Source: Mucilaginibacter gilvus
Lineage (GTDB): Bacteria > Bacteroidota > Bacteroidia > Sphingobacteriales > Sphingobacteriaceae
Length of the DNA stretch: 64,000 nt
NCBI RefSeq assembly: GCF_004054195.1
Contig: NZ_SBIW01000003.1
Location: 62,001 to 126,000 of the forward strand
Direction: 5' to 3'
Below the pieces are notes generated by a model that was not told where the DNA came from, searched no databases, and worked only from the letters and a program-made list of their open reading frames with translations. Position numbers and translations under genes: made by a program. Positions 34,572 through 43,837 of the stretch are shown here, one piece after another. Positions within the stretch are counted from its first letter, which is position 1; each line of letters starts with the position of its first letter.

Positions 34572-35878
34572 TGATTCTTCTTCTTGTTCATCTTCGCCTT
34601 TTTGTTGGCGCTGATGTTGTAAGTTTTGGCATTCTCCGGTTTCTTCTCGTGGAAAGCCTCGCCCGGTATATGCTTGTTAGGGTCAACCCTGGTTGGTTTT
34701 ACTACTTTCTCGCTTTCTTTCTGCTTACGCGTTTTCTCAATCACCAATTCCTCCGGTAATTCCACGCTCTGCATTTTTTGCCCGGTAGCTTGTTCTATCT
34801 TACGCACCTGGTCCAGCTCAATATCGGTAGCAAAAGTAATGGCCAGGGTTTCGTCTTCGGCGGTAGGATCAGTGTTGATGATATGGGTGATGAACACTTC
34901 CTTCTCCAACGGCAGATCGAAATGCAGGATGAATGGGATCTCCGTTAAGTCGATAGATTCAACACTCTCATTTGCTACGATCAATACCCTTAAAGTATCG
35001 TTCGCCTTAAATTCGCTGATATCCTTTACCTGGTTATGTTCAAAAAAGGCAGGGCTTAATAACGCTACCGATTTACGCAAACGATTCTCCAGGCTCTTGT
35101 AAAGCGTCTCTGCCGTGGTTTTTGTATTGGCGAACACAACCGTTTTGGTAAATAGTTCTTCATCGTACATAAACAGGCTCAGCAGGTTTAGTTTGGTACC
35201 AAAGTTGGGCACATGGTAAACCATCTGCGGGTGAGTGGCTACCGTTTCTTCGGGCAGTTCGTCCACTTCTACAGTAGCGGGGTTCACCATAAATGGCGCT
35301 ATCATTTTGTGCAGTTTATCGTGCAATACCTCGCTGAAAACGATGTGCTGGCCTTTATCTATACTGTTAGCCAGTTCAACAACAGGGAGTTGCAGGCCTT
35401 GCTTAACAATAAGGTGCGCATCATCTACCACCAAAAATTTTACCTTGTTCAGGTTCAAACCAAGTTTTAAATAGATGGCGCGGGCGCGGTCGGGCGTGGC
35501 AACAACAATATCGGCACCATCGGCCAGGTCGTCCATTTGTTGGTCTACCGGCGTACCGTTGTGCAGACTTACAATGCGGATAGACGTATTGCGGTTGAGG
35601 CGCTCAAATTGTGTTACTATATCAAAAACGCGTTCCTGGTCGGGAGCCAGGATCAAAGCTCCCGGCACGCCGTCTGCTTTGTGGTTAAAACGGTTAAGGG
35701 TAGCCAACACCAGTGTGGTGGTTTTACCCGCACCTTCGGGACCGATGCCAATAATATCCTGCCCGCCGGTAATGCGTGTGAGCGTTTTTAACTGTATCTC
35801 TTTAGGTACCTCGAAGCCAGCTTCGGCCACCGCTTTTACCAATTGTCTATTCAGCTTAAATTTTTCTGCCCACACCAT
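34568..35878 (-). CDS. DEAD-box-like RNA helicase with degenerate motifs
   Basis: 436 residues from the ATG at 35876-35878; a TTG further up is less likely. The two RecA-like domains are present, as is the Q-motif region ([12 protein letters not shown]). The Walker A is GPEGAGKT, so ATP binding is plausible. Motif II reads DDAH, not DEAD. The SAT motif III is replaced by SEV, and where HRIGRTGR (motif VI) should be the sequence reads HIINTDPT. The arginines that complete ATP hydrolysis are therefore missing. The C terminus is Lys-rich ([11 protein letters not shown]), as in RNA-binding tails. It may be an RNA-binding ATPase-impaired paralogue. It ends overlapping the VF530 stop. Confidence 0.82.
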   Translation of the reverse strand: MVWAEKFKLNRQLVKAVAEAGFEVPKEIQLKTLTRITGGQDIIGIGPEGAGKTTTLVLATLNRFNHKADGVPGALILAPDQERVFDIVTQFERLNRNTSIRIVSLHNGTPVDQQMDDLADGADIVVATPDRARAIYLKLGLNLNKVKFLVVDDAHLIVKQGLQLPVVELANSIDKGQHIVFSEVLHDKLHKMIAPFMVNPATVEVDELPEETVATHPQMVYHVPNFGTKLNLLSLFMYDEELFTKTVVFANTKTTAETLYKSLENRLRKSVALLSPAFFEHNQVKDISEFKANDTLRVLIVANESVESIDLTEIPFILHFDLPLEKEVFITHIINTDPTAEDETLAITFATDIELDQVRKIEQATGQKMQSVELPEELVIEKTRKQKESEKVVKPTRVDPNKHIPGEAFHEKKPENAKTYNISANKKAKMNKKKNH

Positions 35879-35923
35879 TATTTCCGTTTTTTGAGGGTGC
35901 AAAGATACGATTTTTTAGTTTGT

Positions 35924-36125
35924 TGTAGCAGAAGCAGTTGAGGCGGTGAAGTTTATAGTAGCAGTTGCAGTGGCGGTAGCAGTTGTAGTCTGTTTAAATT
36001 TAATGTAGCAGTTAAAGTTTACTGTATCAGTGGCAAAAACAGTCTGATAGGTTTTTACTTCTGATGCTCAATATCAATTAACTGATATTGCCAACTGCTA
36101 CTGCTACTACTTCTGCTACCGCTAC
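35924..36125. repeat. Inverted repeat built of GTAGCAGTTG-like units
   Basis: The left side has at least four direct units (gtagcagaagcagttg at 35924, gtagcagttg at 35958 and 35976, gtagcagtta at 36005). The right side (36091-36125, ccaactgctactgctactac onward) is their inverted form. A separate 8-bp hairpin (caatatca / tgatattg, loop attaac) lies at 36069-36090. On RNA this would make a long imperfect stem upstream of the GH172 gene. Confidence 0.55.
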
Positions 36126-36131
36126 GCTCCA

Positions 36132-36161
36132 TTGCATCTCCCCATTATTTTCCTACATTTA
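36132..36161 (+). promoter_or_regulatory. Candidate promoter of the GH172 operon
   Basis: TTG at 36132-36134, a 19-nt spacer, then TACATTTA (one mismatch to TAnnTTTG) at 36154-36161, 18 bp before the ATG. Confidence 0.4.
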
Positions 36162-36179
36162 TTTTTATAAACCTCAATT

Positions 36180-37343
36180 ATGAAGAAGCAATTGTTTTTA
36201 GCGGGGATGCTATCCATCCTGGCCCTCACTGTGCGTGCGCAGCAAAAATACGATGGGTTAAACAACAATATGGGCAACATTTTCCGTACATCGGATGCTG
36301 TTAGCCGCTCCATCAGTCCCGAAAATTTTAACGGCGAAAAAGGTAAGGGCGGCATGGCCACCATGGGTACGGGCGCAGGCGCTTCGCGTGAATTGGGCCA
36401 AACCTGGAAAGTGAGCCCGAGCGTCGTTATCAAAAAACATACAACTTACACCGTTGCCGAAATAGATGGCCCGGGTGCCGTGCAGCATATCTGGATGACG
36501 CCTACCGGTAACTGGCGCTATTCCATCATTCGTTTTTATTGGGATGATGAAACAACCCCGTCGGTAGAAGCGCCCGTTGGCGATTTCTTTTGCATGGGCT
36601 GGGGTAAGTACGCGCCCATCAGTTCGCTTGCTGTGGTGGTAAACCCGGGCAGCGCTTTCAACTGTTACTGGCCAATGCCGTTCAAAAAAAAGTGCCGCAT
36701 TACCATGGAAAATATAAATGATGAGGATATGGTGCTGTATTACCAGGTAGATTATACGCTGACTAAAGTGCCCGAGGATGCCGGCTATTTCCACGCGCAG
36801 TTCCGCAGGATAAACCCGCTGCCTTATAAAAAAGACTATGTTTTGGTGGACAGCATCCAAGGTAAGGGGCAATACGTGGGTACGTACCTGGCCTATGGCT
36901 CTAACAAAAATGGCTGGTGGGGCGAGGGCGAGATCAAATTTTTTATGGATGGTGATACCAAGTTCCCAACCATTATTGGCACTGGTACGGAGGATTATTT
37001 CTGCGGATCGTACAATTTTGATACCCGCCGTAAAAATCCGGATGGCTCCGAGACCCATGCTTACACCGAGTTTACCGGCCCATACACTGGTTTGGCGCAG
37101 GTGATAAAAGGCGACGGACTGTACAATGTAGCCCAGCGATTTGGACTGTACCGCTGGCATATTGCCGACCCGGTTCGTTTTGAAAAGAACCTGAAAGTAA
37201 CCTTGCAGGCGCTGGGCTGGCGCAACGGTGGCCGGTATTTGCCACTGCAGGACGACCTTGCATCGGTAGTGTTCTGGTACCAAACAGGGCCGCATGGCGC
37301 GTTCCCTAAACTGCCATCAAAGGATGAACTGGAGGTAAACTAA
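36180..37343 (+). CDS. GH172 (DUF2961) glycoside hydrolase, secreted
   Basis: A 387-residue protein with signal peptide MKKQLFLAGMLSILALTVRAQ. It matches the DUF2961 family, now glycoside hydrolase family 172: IDGPGAVQHIWMTP, RFYWDDE, FKKKCRITMEN and GTGTEDYFCGSYNF (near 268-281), where the Glu of TEDYF is a conserved active-site residue. Known members act on alpha-D-fructofuranosides and on alpha-D-arabinofuranosides of D-arabinan. It is the first gene of an operon with an FAH-family enzyme (1-bp gap) and a FucP-type symporter. Confidence 0.9.
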   Translation: MKKQLFLAGMLSILALTVRAQQKYDGLNNNMGNIFRTSDAVSRSISPENFNGEKGKGGMATMGTGAGASRELGQTWKVSPSVVIKKHTTYTVAEIDGPGAVQHIWMTPTGNWRYSIIRFYWDDETTPSVEAPVGDFFCMGWGKYAPISSLAVVVNPGSAFNCYWPMPFKKKCRITMENINDEDMVLYYQVDYTLTKVPEDAGYFHAQFRRINPLPYKKDYVLVDSIQGKGQYVGTYLAYGSNKNGWWGEGEIKFFMDGDTKFPTIIGTGTEDYFCGSYNFDTRRKNPDGSETHAYTEFTGPYTGLAQVIKGDGLYNVAQRFGLYRWHIADPVRFEKNLKVTLQALGWRNGGRYLPLQDDLASVVFWYQTGPHGAFPKLPSKDELEVN

Positions 37344-37344
37344 T

Positions 37345-38202
37345 ATGAAACTTTATAGAACTAAAAAAGGTAACCTGTTGCAGAAGGGCGAAGATTTTTT
37401 TGCGATAAACGGCGATTGGGATGCCCTTATCAACCGTGACAGACTGGAAAGCTACCTGGGTAGCCTCAGCGGACTTAGCGCCATATCCGAAGAGGAAAAA
37501 AATAGCTGGCTAAGCGCCGAAAATATTTTGCCGCCGATAGGACAGCAGGAGGTTTGGGCGGCGGGTGTTACGTACCTCAAAAGCCGGGATGCAAGGATGG
37601 AAGAATCGCAAAGCTCGGGCGGGGCAAGCCTTTACGACAAGGTTTATGATGCCGAACGACCGGAACTTTTCTTTAAAGCTACAGCCGCGCGGGTATCCGG
37701 CCATTTAGGGGAAGTTTATATCCGCAAGGATTCCACCTGGGATGTGCCCGAGCCGGAATTGGCCTTATTCGTTAACAACAACGGTAATATCCAGGGCTAC
37801 ACCATTGGCAACGATATGAGTTCGCGCAGCATTGAGGGCGAAAACGCTTTGTACCTGCCGCAGGCCAAGATCTATGAAAAGAGCGCTGCACTTGGTCCCT
37901 GTTTGTATGTAAGCGAAGCGCCTATAGATAAGGAATCGGCAATAAAACTGAAGATAACACGGGATGAGGTAGAAGCTTTTAGCGACGAAACCACCGTATC
38001 CCGCATCAAACGCAGCTTCACCGAGTTAACCGGTTACCTGTACAGCGAACTGGATTTCCCGAACGGCTGCTTTCTGATGACCGGTACCTGCCTGGTACCG
38101 CCGCCAACATTTACCCTGCAGGTGGGCGATGTGGTAGAAATGAGCATCGATAGCATCGGCACCATGGTAAATACCATCGGCATCAACCCAAAACACAAAT
38201 AG
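37345..38202 (+). CDS. Fumarylacetoacetate-hydrolase-family enzyme, possible 2-keto-3-deoxy-sugar-acid dehydratase
   Basis: A 285-residue cytoplasmic protein. The C-terminal FAH domain carries DVPEPELALFV, supplying the metal-binding ExE (near 136-138), and GYTIGNDMSSRSIEGEN with the third ligand Asp (near 157). AERPELFFKATAARVSG and LPQAKIYEKSAALGP are typical of the sugar-acid branch rather than of fumarylacetoacetate hydrolase itself. In Sulfolobus an FAH-family protein is the 2-keto-3-deoxy-D-arabinonate dehydratase. Here the gene is one base after the GH172 gene, so a sugar-acid substrate is inferred; the exact one is open. Confidence 0.8.
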   Translation: MKLYRTKKGNLLQKGEDFFAINGDWDALINRDRLESYLGSLSGLSAISEEEKNSWLSAENILPPIGQQEVWAAGVTYLKSRDARMEESQSSGGASLYDKVYDAERPELFFKATAARVSGHLGEVYIRKDSTWDVPEPELALFVNNNGNIQGYTIGNDMSSRSIEGENALYLPQAKIYEKSAALGPCLYVSEAPIDKESAIKLKITRDEVEAFSDETTVSRIKRSFTELTGYLYSELDFPNGCFLMTGTCLVPPPTFTLQVGDVVEMSIDSIGTMVNTIGINPKHK

Positions 38203-38350
38203 CAGGTGGGCGACCATTTTACCGGAGAAAAATCAGCGTTAAACGCAATCTGTTTAAAAATATTGGCAATATCGCTGAAAGACATACAAGCTGTGTTTAA
38301 ATAATATATATTGGGCCACCAATTTCGTCTTGATCTATTAAAATCTAACA

Positions 38351-39634
38351 ATGCAAAAAAACAGCAACGTAATCGCAGTAGCACTTATAACGTCCCTTTT
38401 CTTTTTATGGGGATTCGCACTGAATCTTAACCCTATACTTATTCCGCACCTTAAAAAAGCCTGTCAGCTAACTGATTTTCAATCCTCGCTTATTGACTCC
38501 GCATCTTATTTCGCATACTTCCTGCTGCCTATCCCGGCTGCTTTGTTTATGAAGAAATACGGTTATAAAGGGGGTATTATATTGGGCTTGCTGTTGTTTT
38601 CATTTGGCGCAATGCTTTTTGTTCCTGCCGCAGCCGCGAGGAACTACGCGTTTTTCCTGGGCGCTTTGTTCATCGTGTTTTCTGGTATGGCGTTTTTAGA
38701 GACAGCCGCTAACCCGCTCATCACCGTACTGGGCGATCCGGATAAAGCCACGCAACGCATCAACTTCGCGCAGTCGTTCAACGGGCTGGCAGCAACGGTT
38801 GGCCCATTGCTTGGCGGCCTGTTTATCCTCTCGGGAAAAAATTTGACAGCAGCTGAAGAAAATGCAATGTCGCCGGAAGTTTTAAAACAATACCTTGATA
38901 AAGAGGCTTCATCCGTACAGATCCCTTACATAGTGATAAGCCTGGTAGTACTTACCGTAGCCATTTTGGTATGGCGTACAGCCTTCCCGGTAATAAATGA
39001 AGAGAGCGGCGAAGAAATCAACGACGAACGCCGCCCGTTATCAGCGCGCATTGCCGAGTTGTTAAAAAATAAACAATTGATGAGTGGCGTGTTAGCCGAG
39101 TTCTTTTATGTTGGCGGTCAGGCTTGTGTAAGCAGCTTCTTTATCCGCTTTAGCGAAAAGGTGGCGGGCTTATCCGAAAAAGATGCCTCCACCATTTATT
39201 TACCACTGGCGTTCCTGGGCTTCATGTCGGGGCGGTTTATTGGTACTTTACTGATGCGGTTTTTTAACCCGGTAAAATTGCTGGTTACCTATGCGGTTAT
39301 CAATATCATCCTTATCATCTCGGCGGTGAACCTAAGCGGCAGCGCTGCTGTTTACACGTTGATGGCGGTGTGGTTCTTTATGTCAATCATGTTCCCAACC
39401 ATATTCTCGCTCAGCATCCGCGATCTTACGGCCAAAACCAAAAAGCTTGGCTCATCGCTGGTAATCATGGGGATTGTGGGTGGCGCTATTATGCCGCCAA
39501 TAATGGGCCGCGTGTCCGATATGTTTAACATACAAGTAGCCTATTTGGTGCCGGGTATAAGTTTTGTGGCCATCCTTTGGTTCGCCTTAAAAAATTTGAA
39601 GGTGAAGAAGGTGGCGATCGTAGCGGGGCATTAA
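38351..39634 (+). CDS. MFS sugar symporter, FucP family
   Basis: A 427-residue, 12-span protein. FFLWGFALNLNPILIPHLKK, FLETAANPLITVLGDP and QSFNGLAATVGPLLGG are hallmarks of the L-fucose:H+ symporter / glucose-galactose transporter group. FucP-type carriers also accept D-arabinose, which resembles L-fucose. It lies 148 bp after the FAH-family gene in the same direction and probably imports the sugar released by the GH172 enzyme. It could equally serve another hexose. Confidence 0.9.
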   Translation: MQKNSNVIAVALITSLFFLWGFALNLNPILIPHLKKACQLTDFQSSLIDSASYFAYFLLPIPAALFMKKYGYKGGIILGLLLFSFGAMLFVPAAAARNYAFFLGALFIVFSGMAFLETAANPLITVLGDPDKATQRINFAQSFNGLAATVGPLLGGLFILSGKNLTAAEENAMSPEVLKQYLDKEASSVQIPYIVISLVVLTVAILVWRTAFPVINEESGEEINDERRPLSARIAELLKNKQLMSGVLAEFFYVGGQACVSSFFIRFSEKVAGLSEKDASTIYLPLAFLGFMSGRFIGTLLMRFFNPVKLLVTYAVINIILIISAVNLSGSAAVYTLMAVWFFMSIMFPTIFSLSIRDLTAKTKKLGSSLVIMGIVGGAIMPPIMGRVSDMFNIQVAYLVPGISFVAILWFALKNLKVKKVAIVAGH

Positions 39635-39642
39635 TCAATTGA

Positions 39643-39753
39643 CACGAATTTCACGAATTGAGTCGAATTTCACGAATATCCGGCGGCTGTTAGATTTTTA
39701 AATCGACAGGTCCTAAAATTCGTGAAATTCGTTTTTGTTCGCGAAATTAGTGT
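39643..39753. repeat. Inverted repeat, acgaatttcacgaat family
   Basis: The left arm cacgaatttcacgaattgag (39643 onward, duplicated as gtcgaatttcacgaat) and the right arm attcgtgaaattcgtttttg (39718 onward) are inverted copies. The right arm resembles 374-408. It separates the convergent symporter and esterase genes and ends exactly at the esterase stop codon. Confidence 0.65.
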
Positions 39754-40428
39754 TTATAAGATCCCTTTCAACTCTGCCCAAACATTAGCGGCGACAATTT
39801 TAGCGCCTTCTTCGGTTGGGTGAATGCCATCCGCCTGGTTTAGTTTGCGTACACCGCCCACGCCTTGCAGCAGAAAGGGCACCAGCGTCATGTTATTTTT
39901 GGTAGCCAGCTTTGGGAAGATGTTTTTAAAATCGGAGGAGTAGGTAGCGCCCATATTGGTGGGTACCTGCATCCCCAGCATGACTAACTTTGCCTGCGGA
40001 TACTTGGCTTTTACTTTATCAATAATGGCCTGCAGGTTTTCAGCAGTAGAGGCTACGGGGAGGCCACGCAGCCCGTCGTTAGCGCCAAGTTCCAGCACAA
40101 AAATATCGAAGGGCTGTTTCAGCAGCCAATCTATCCGGCTTCTTCCGCCGGCAGAGGTTTCGCCGCTTAATCCACCATTCACAATAGTATAAGGCAATTT
40201 TGCCGAATCTATCTTATCCTGCACAACGCCAGGGAAAGCTTCCGTTGCATCGTCTAAACCATAGCCTGCGGTTAAGCTATCGCCAAAAAATAAAATAGTT
40301 TTTTTAGGTTGAGCGTTGCCCGCCGCCGTGGAGGTACTATCGCTTTCGGCTGGCTTTTTATCGCCCCCGCATGCCGCTAAAAAAACGATTAAGGCCAGTA
40401 CAGGTATTATTTTTAATGGATGTTTCAT
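39754..40428 (-). CDS. SGNH-family esterase/lysophospholipase, TesA-like, lipoprotein
   Basis: A 224-residue protein whose leader ends VFLAACGG (lipobox Cys near residue 20). It carries ILFFGDSLTAGYGL (nucleophile Ser), NGGLSGET, LELGANDGLRGLP and DGIHPTEEGA (Asp and His), the TesA/arylesterase form of the SGNH hydrolases. It follows the ABC permease gene by 7 bp on the same strand. The same trio (tesA next to ybbA-ybbP) is known in Proteobacteria, where the genes are divergent; here they form one operon. Confidence 0.92.
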   Translation of the reverse strand: MKHPLKIIPVLALIVFLAACGGDKKPAESDSTSTAAGNAQPKKTILFFGDSLTAGYGLDDATEAFPGVVQDKIDSAKLPYTIVNGGLSGETSAGGRSRIDWLLKQPFDIFVLELGANDGLRGLPVASTAENLQAIIDKVKAKYPQAKLVMLGMQVPTNMGATYSSDFKNIFPKLATKNNMTLVPFLLQGVGGVRKLNQADGIHPTEEGAKIVAANVWAELKGIL

Positions 40429-40435
40429 GTTTGAA

Positions 40436-42988
40436 TTATGCGTTTGAACGTAACACCTCCAGCGGAGGTTTGTTTAAAATGCCCCGGCTGTTTAACAAAC
40501 CGATGATAACCGTTAGCGCCGTAATGGCAAAAAACATAGCGGCAACCGGCCACAGGTTAACATGATAGGGCATATCGAACCGGTACTTGGCCAGCAGCCA
40601 GCTCGACCCGATGGCGATAACGATTCCTGTCGATGCCGATAAAGTCCCCAAAAACAGGTACTCCAAAGCGGTGATAGAAAATATCTGCCTGCGGCTTGCA
40701 CCCATGGTACGTAATAAAACGCTTTCTTTTATCCGCTGGTATTTGCTGATGCGGACCGAGGAGATAAGCACGATAATACCGGTGACGATACTAAAGCCGC
40801 TCATGAATTTGATCACGTAGCCTATTTTATCCAGCAATTCGTCTAATACGGTTAGTACCAGCCCGAGATCGATGATAGAAATATTGGGGAACTGCTTTAC
40901 CACCGCCTGCTGGTACGCTGCCGATACAGGTTGTGATGGCACATGGGTAAGTAAAACATGAAACTGCGGCGCGTCTTCCAACACCCCGGCGGGAAACACT
41001 ACCTGAAAATTGGTCTGTATCTTGTTCCAGTTTACCTTGCGGATGCTGCTTACATAGGCATTCATCATTATGCCCTGTACGTTAAACACCAGCTTATCAC
41101 CAACTTTTACGTTGATCCTGTTGGCAAAACGCTCCTCTGCTGATACAGGTATATCCCTGCCCGGCGCGGCCTTGCCTATGAATTTACCCGAAGTGATCTG
41201 TTCCGAATTGGTAAGCGAATCGCGGTATGTAACGCGGTATTCCCAGGCAAATGCCCGGGGAGAAATATGCAGGGTACTGTCCTTCTTTGCATCGGCGGCG
41301 GTTTTGCCATTCACCTTATCCAGCCGCATGGTAATGATGGGCACTTGCGATAACACCGGAAGACCCTGTTTGCGGGTGAGTTCGGCAAGTGGTTTTTCCT
41401 GGCTGGTTTGGATATCAAACAAGATCATATTGCTCTGGTTGCCGCTGGATGACAGCGATACCTGGCTAATAAGCAGTTGCTGGATCAAAAACAGCGTACA
41501 AATAAACGCCGTACTTAAACCGATAGATACCGTGAGGATAATGGTTTGGTTATTTGGCCGGTATAAATTGGCAAAACCCTGCCGCAAAATATAGCTCCAG
41601 CTGCTCATGATAAGCACCCTTGTAAAGCGGATCAGCAGCCAGGCAATGGCCGTTAGGATCAGAAACGCTACCAGGATACCGATGGTGAATACTCCGGCAC
41701 CCAGCCAGTCGCCCAGTTGTAAATACGAGAAGCCGATTATAAAGCCAACTACCAGTAAATAAACAAGCCAGCGGAAAGGGTCGCGTTTTGTGGCGGTTTC
41801 CTCGAACGACATGCGCAGCGTATTCAGCGGCGATATGTTGCGGATATTAATGAGCGGCAGCAGCGCGAACAGCACCGAAATGATGATACCTAATCCAATA
41901 CCCTGCAAGATAGCCATCCACGAGATGCTTACTGATATGGTTATCGGTAAAAAGTCCTTCAAAACATAAGGCAATAAATGCTGTACCGAGGTGCCTAAGA
42001 TGGCACCCGCAACGGAGCCAATAAGCCCGATACCTGTTATCTGGATCAAATAAATTAAAAATGCTTCGGAGGCTTTTACACCCATGCAGCGCATAATGGC
42101 TATGGAAGCGATCTTCTCACGGATGTAAATGTTGATAGCGCTTGCTACACCAACACAACCCAGCAGCAAAGCAATAAAGGCCACCAGTGATAAAAACCGC
42201 GACAGGTCGCCAAAGGAGCGGCCGGTATTTTCTTTACGGTTTTCTACGGTATCAGAACCGTATTCAGCTTTGTCCAGCGCAGGGTCTATTTTCTTGGCCA
42301 ATTTTTCTACGTTAAAACCCTGCGGGAATTTATAATAGTATGCGAAATTGATGCGGCTGCCGGTTCCAATAAGCTTGGTATCGGCCAGGTATTTAAACGG
42401 GATGTAAACGATAGGGGCAATGCCCGATGCGATGCCGGTTTGCCCCGGCGCTTTATTCAATACGCCCGCTATTACAAAAGTAGCATTGCCAACTTTAATG
42501 GAGTCGCCCACACGGGCGTTAAATTGCAGCATCAGCGTTTTATCCACCAAAGCATATCTGCCGTTTTTAAAATCGGTTCCTGCCTTTAATGGCGTGGTTT
42601 CTAAACTGCCATAGTAGGGGAATGCGCCTTTTAACGCTTTTATGTTGACCAGCCTGGTGCCTTGGGTGCGGGTAAAATAGATCATGGAGGCAAAACTGCG
42701 CTCCTCAGACCGTTCGCCGCCGATGGAATCCAGCAGCGTTTGCAGTTTTTTATCGGGTTCTTTATTGCCGGTGATGCTTAAATCGGCACCAATTAAAGTA
42801 GCGGCCTGCCCGTTAATATCATTTTGGATATTGTACTTAAACGAATAAATAGCAACCAGCGCCGCTATCCCAAACACGATGGAGGAGATAAACAGGAGTA
42901 ACCTTGCGCGGTTACGGCGACTATCGCGCACAGCCATTTTAAACAGCCAGCCGAAATTTATTTTGCGGTTATAATTTACGTTATCCAT
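40436..42988 (-). CDS. ABC transporter permease, YbbP/FtsX type
   Basis: An 850-residue integral membrane protein. The first span is near residues 28-46 (LLLFISSIVFGIAALVAIYS), then a large extracytoplasmic MacB-like domain, a first FtsX domain of three spans (LVAFIALLLGCVGVASAINI), further spans and a second extracytoplasmic region, and a second FtsX domain at the end (ITGIIVLISSVRIS to MFFAITALTVIIGL). This duplicated layout is that of YbbP and relatives, which move lipophilic or envelope substrates rather than importing nutrients. It overlaps the ATPase gene by 8 bp. The substrate is unknown. Confidence 0.92.
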   Translation of the reverse strand: MDNVNYNRKINFGWLFKMAVRDSRRNRARLLLFISSIVFGIAALVAIYSFKYNIQNDINGQAATLIGADLSITGNKEPDKKLQTLLDSIGGERSEERSFASMIYFTRTQGTRLVNIKALKGAFPYYGSLETTPLKAGTDFKNGRYALVDKTLMLQFNARVGDSIKVGNATFVIAGVLNKAPGQTGIASGIAPIVYIPFKYLADTKLIGTGSRINFAYYYKFPQGFNVEKLAKKIDPALDKAEYGSDTVENRKENTGRSFGDLSRFLSLVAFIALLLGCVGVASAINIYIREKIASIAIMRCMGVKASEAFLIYLIQITGIGLIGSVAGAILGTSVQHLLPYVLKDFLPITISVSISWMAILQGIGLGIIISVLFALLPLINIRNISPLNTLRMSFEETATKRDPFRWLVYLLVVGFIIGFSYLQLGDWLGAGVFTIGILVAFLILTAIAWLLIRFTRVLIMSSWSYILRQGFANLYRPNNQTIILTVSIGLSTAFICTLFLIQQLLISQVSLSSSGNQSNMILFDIQTSQEKPLAELTRKQGLPVLSQVPIITMRLDKVNGKTAADAKKDSTLHISPRAFAWEYRVTYRDSLTNSEQITSGKFIGKAAPGRDIPVSAEERFANRINVKVGDKLVFNVQGIMMNAYVSSIRKVNWNKIQTNFQVVFPAGVLEDAPQFHVLLTHVPSQPVSAAYQQAVVKQFPNISIIDLGLVLTVLDELLDKIGYVIKFMSGFSIVTGIIVLISSVRISKYQRIKESVLLRTMGASRRQIFSITALEYLFLGTLSASTGIVIAIGSSWLLAKYRFDMPYHVNLWPVAAMFFAITALTVIIGLLNSRGILNKPPLEVLRSNA

Positions 42989-43685
42989 TTACCGCCTGTT
43001 CGTTACCGGTTTTTTCATCAGACACCAGCTTGCCGCCTTTTATTTTCAAGATGCGGTGTGTTTTGGCCGCCAGTTCCAAATCGTGTGTTACCAAAACAAG
43101 GGTAGTACCCGCTTCGGTATTCAAATCGAAGATCAGCTTCACTACTTTTTCGCTGGTTTCTGCATCCAGGTTCCCTGTTGGCTCATCGGCGAATAATATT
43201 TTTGGTGAATTGGAGAAAGCCCTTGCTAAGGATACCCTCTGCTGTTCGCCGCCCGAAAGCTGGGCAGGGTAGTGGTGGCCACGGTCGGCAAGGCCAACCT
43301 TATCAAGCAGGTCTAAAGAACGCGCCTTAATATTTTTCTCTCCGCGAAGCTCCAGCGGAACCATTACGTTTTCCAGGGCGGTTAAAGTAGGCAGCAGTTG
43401 AAAATTCTGAAAGATAAAGCCCACGTACTGGTTGCGTACCTGGGCGCGTTTATCCTCGCCCAGCGAGCCAAGATTAACACCATTTAACTCCACGATGCCC
43501 GATGAGGCACTATCCAGCCCGGCGCAAAGGCCAAGCAATGTAGTTTTGCCGCTGCCCGATGGGCCAACTATGGCATTGGTGCTGCCTGCAGCGATGGCGA
43601 AATTAATATTATCTAAAACCGTTAGGGTGCGCCCGGCGCTCTTATAAGTTTTATTAAGGTTGGATATGTTTAAGATAGTTTCCAA
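42981..43685 (-). CDS. ABC transporter ATPase, YbbA/LolD type
   Basis: A 234-residue protein with Walker A GPSGSGKTTLL (near 40-50), signature LSGGEQQRVSLARAF, Walker B LFADEPTGNLD and switch His in VLVTHD. The Q-loop VGFIFQNFQLLPTLTALENV is of the MacB/LolD/FtsE group. It powers the neighbouring permease. It is the first gene of the ATPase-permease-esterase operon. Confidence 0.95.
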   Translation of the reverse strand: METILNISNLNKTYKSAGRTLTVLDNINFAIAAGSTNAIVGPSGSGKTTLLGLCAGLDSASSGIVELNGVNLGSLGEDKRAQVRNQYVGFIFQNFQLLPTLTALENVMVPLELRGEKNIKARSLDLLDKVGLADRGHHYPAQLSGGEQQRVSLARAFSNSPKILFADEPTGNLDAETSEKVVKLIFDLNTEAGTTLVLVTHDLELAAKTHRILKIKGGKLVSDEKTGNEQAVNG

Positions 43686-43837
43686 ATTTTATGTATATTT
43701 TGCTGAGCTAATGTAAATATCAAAGTATTATTAAGAATGTTGGGCGCTAATAGTTTTACTTACAAACGCATTACATTTTGGTAGTTTCTTTTTAAATGGT
43801 GATATTATTTTTACACTTGTAAATAAAAGTACTTCGC

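Larger units (their letters stand above)
35879..36179. other. 301-bp intergenic region with repeated GTAGCAGTTG units
   Basis: It contains the imperfect inverted repeat listed at 35924-36125 and the promoter of the GH172 operon. No coding sequence is seen. Confidence 0.55.

Noticed and set aside
36258-37295. A long open frame of about 345 codons on the minus strand inside the GH172 gene
   Set aside because: It has no recognisable motif, and the plus-strand gene is a clear GH172 enzyme with signal peptide. Long antisense frames are common in GC-rich codon positions.
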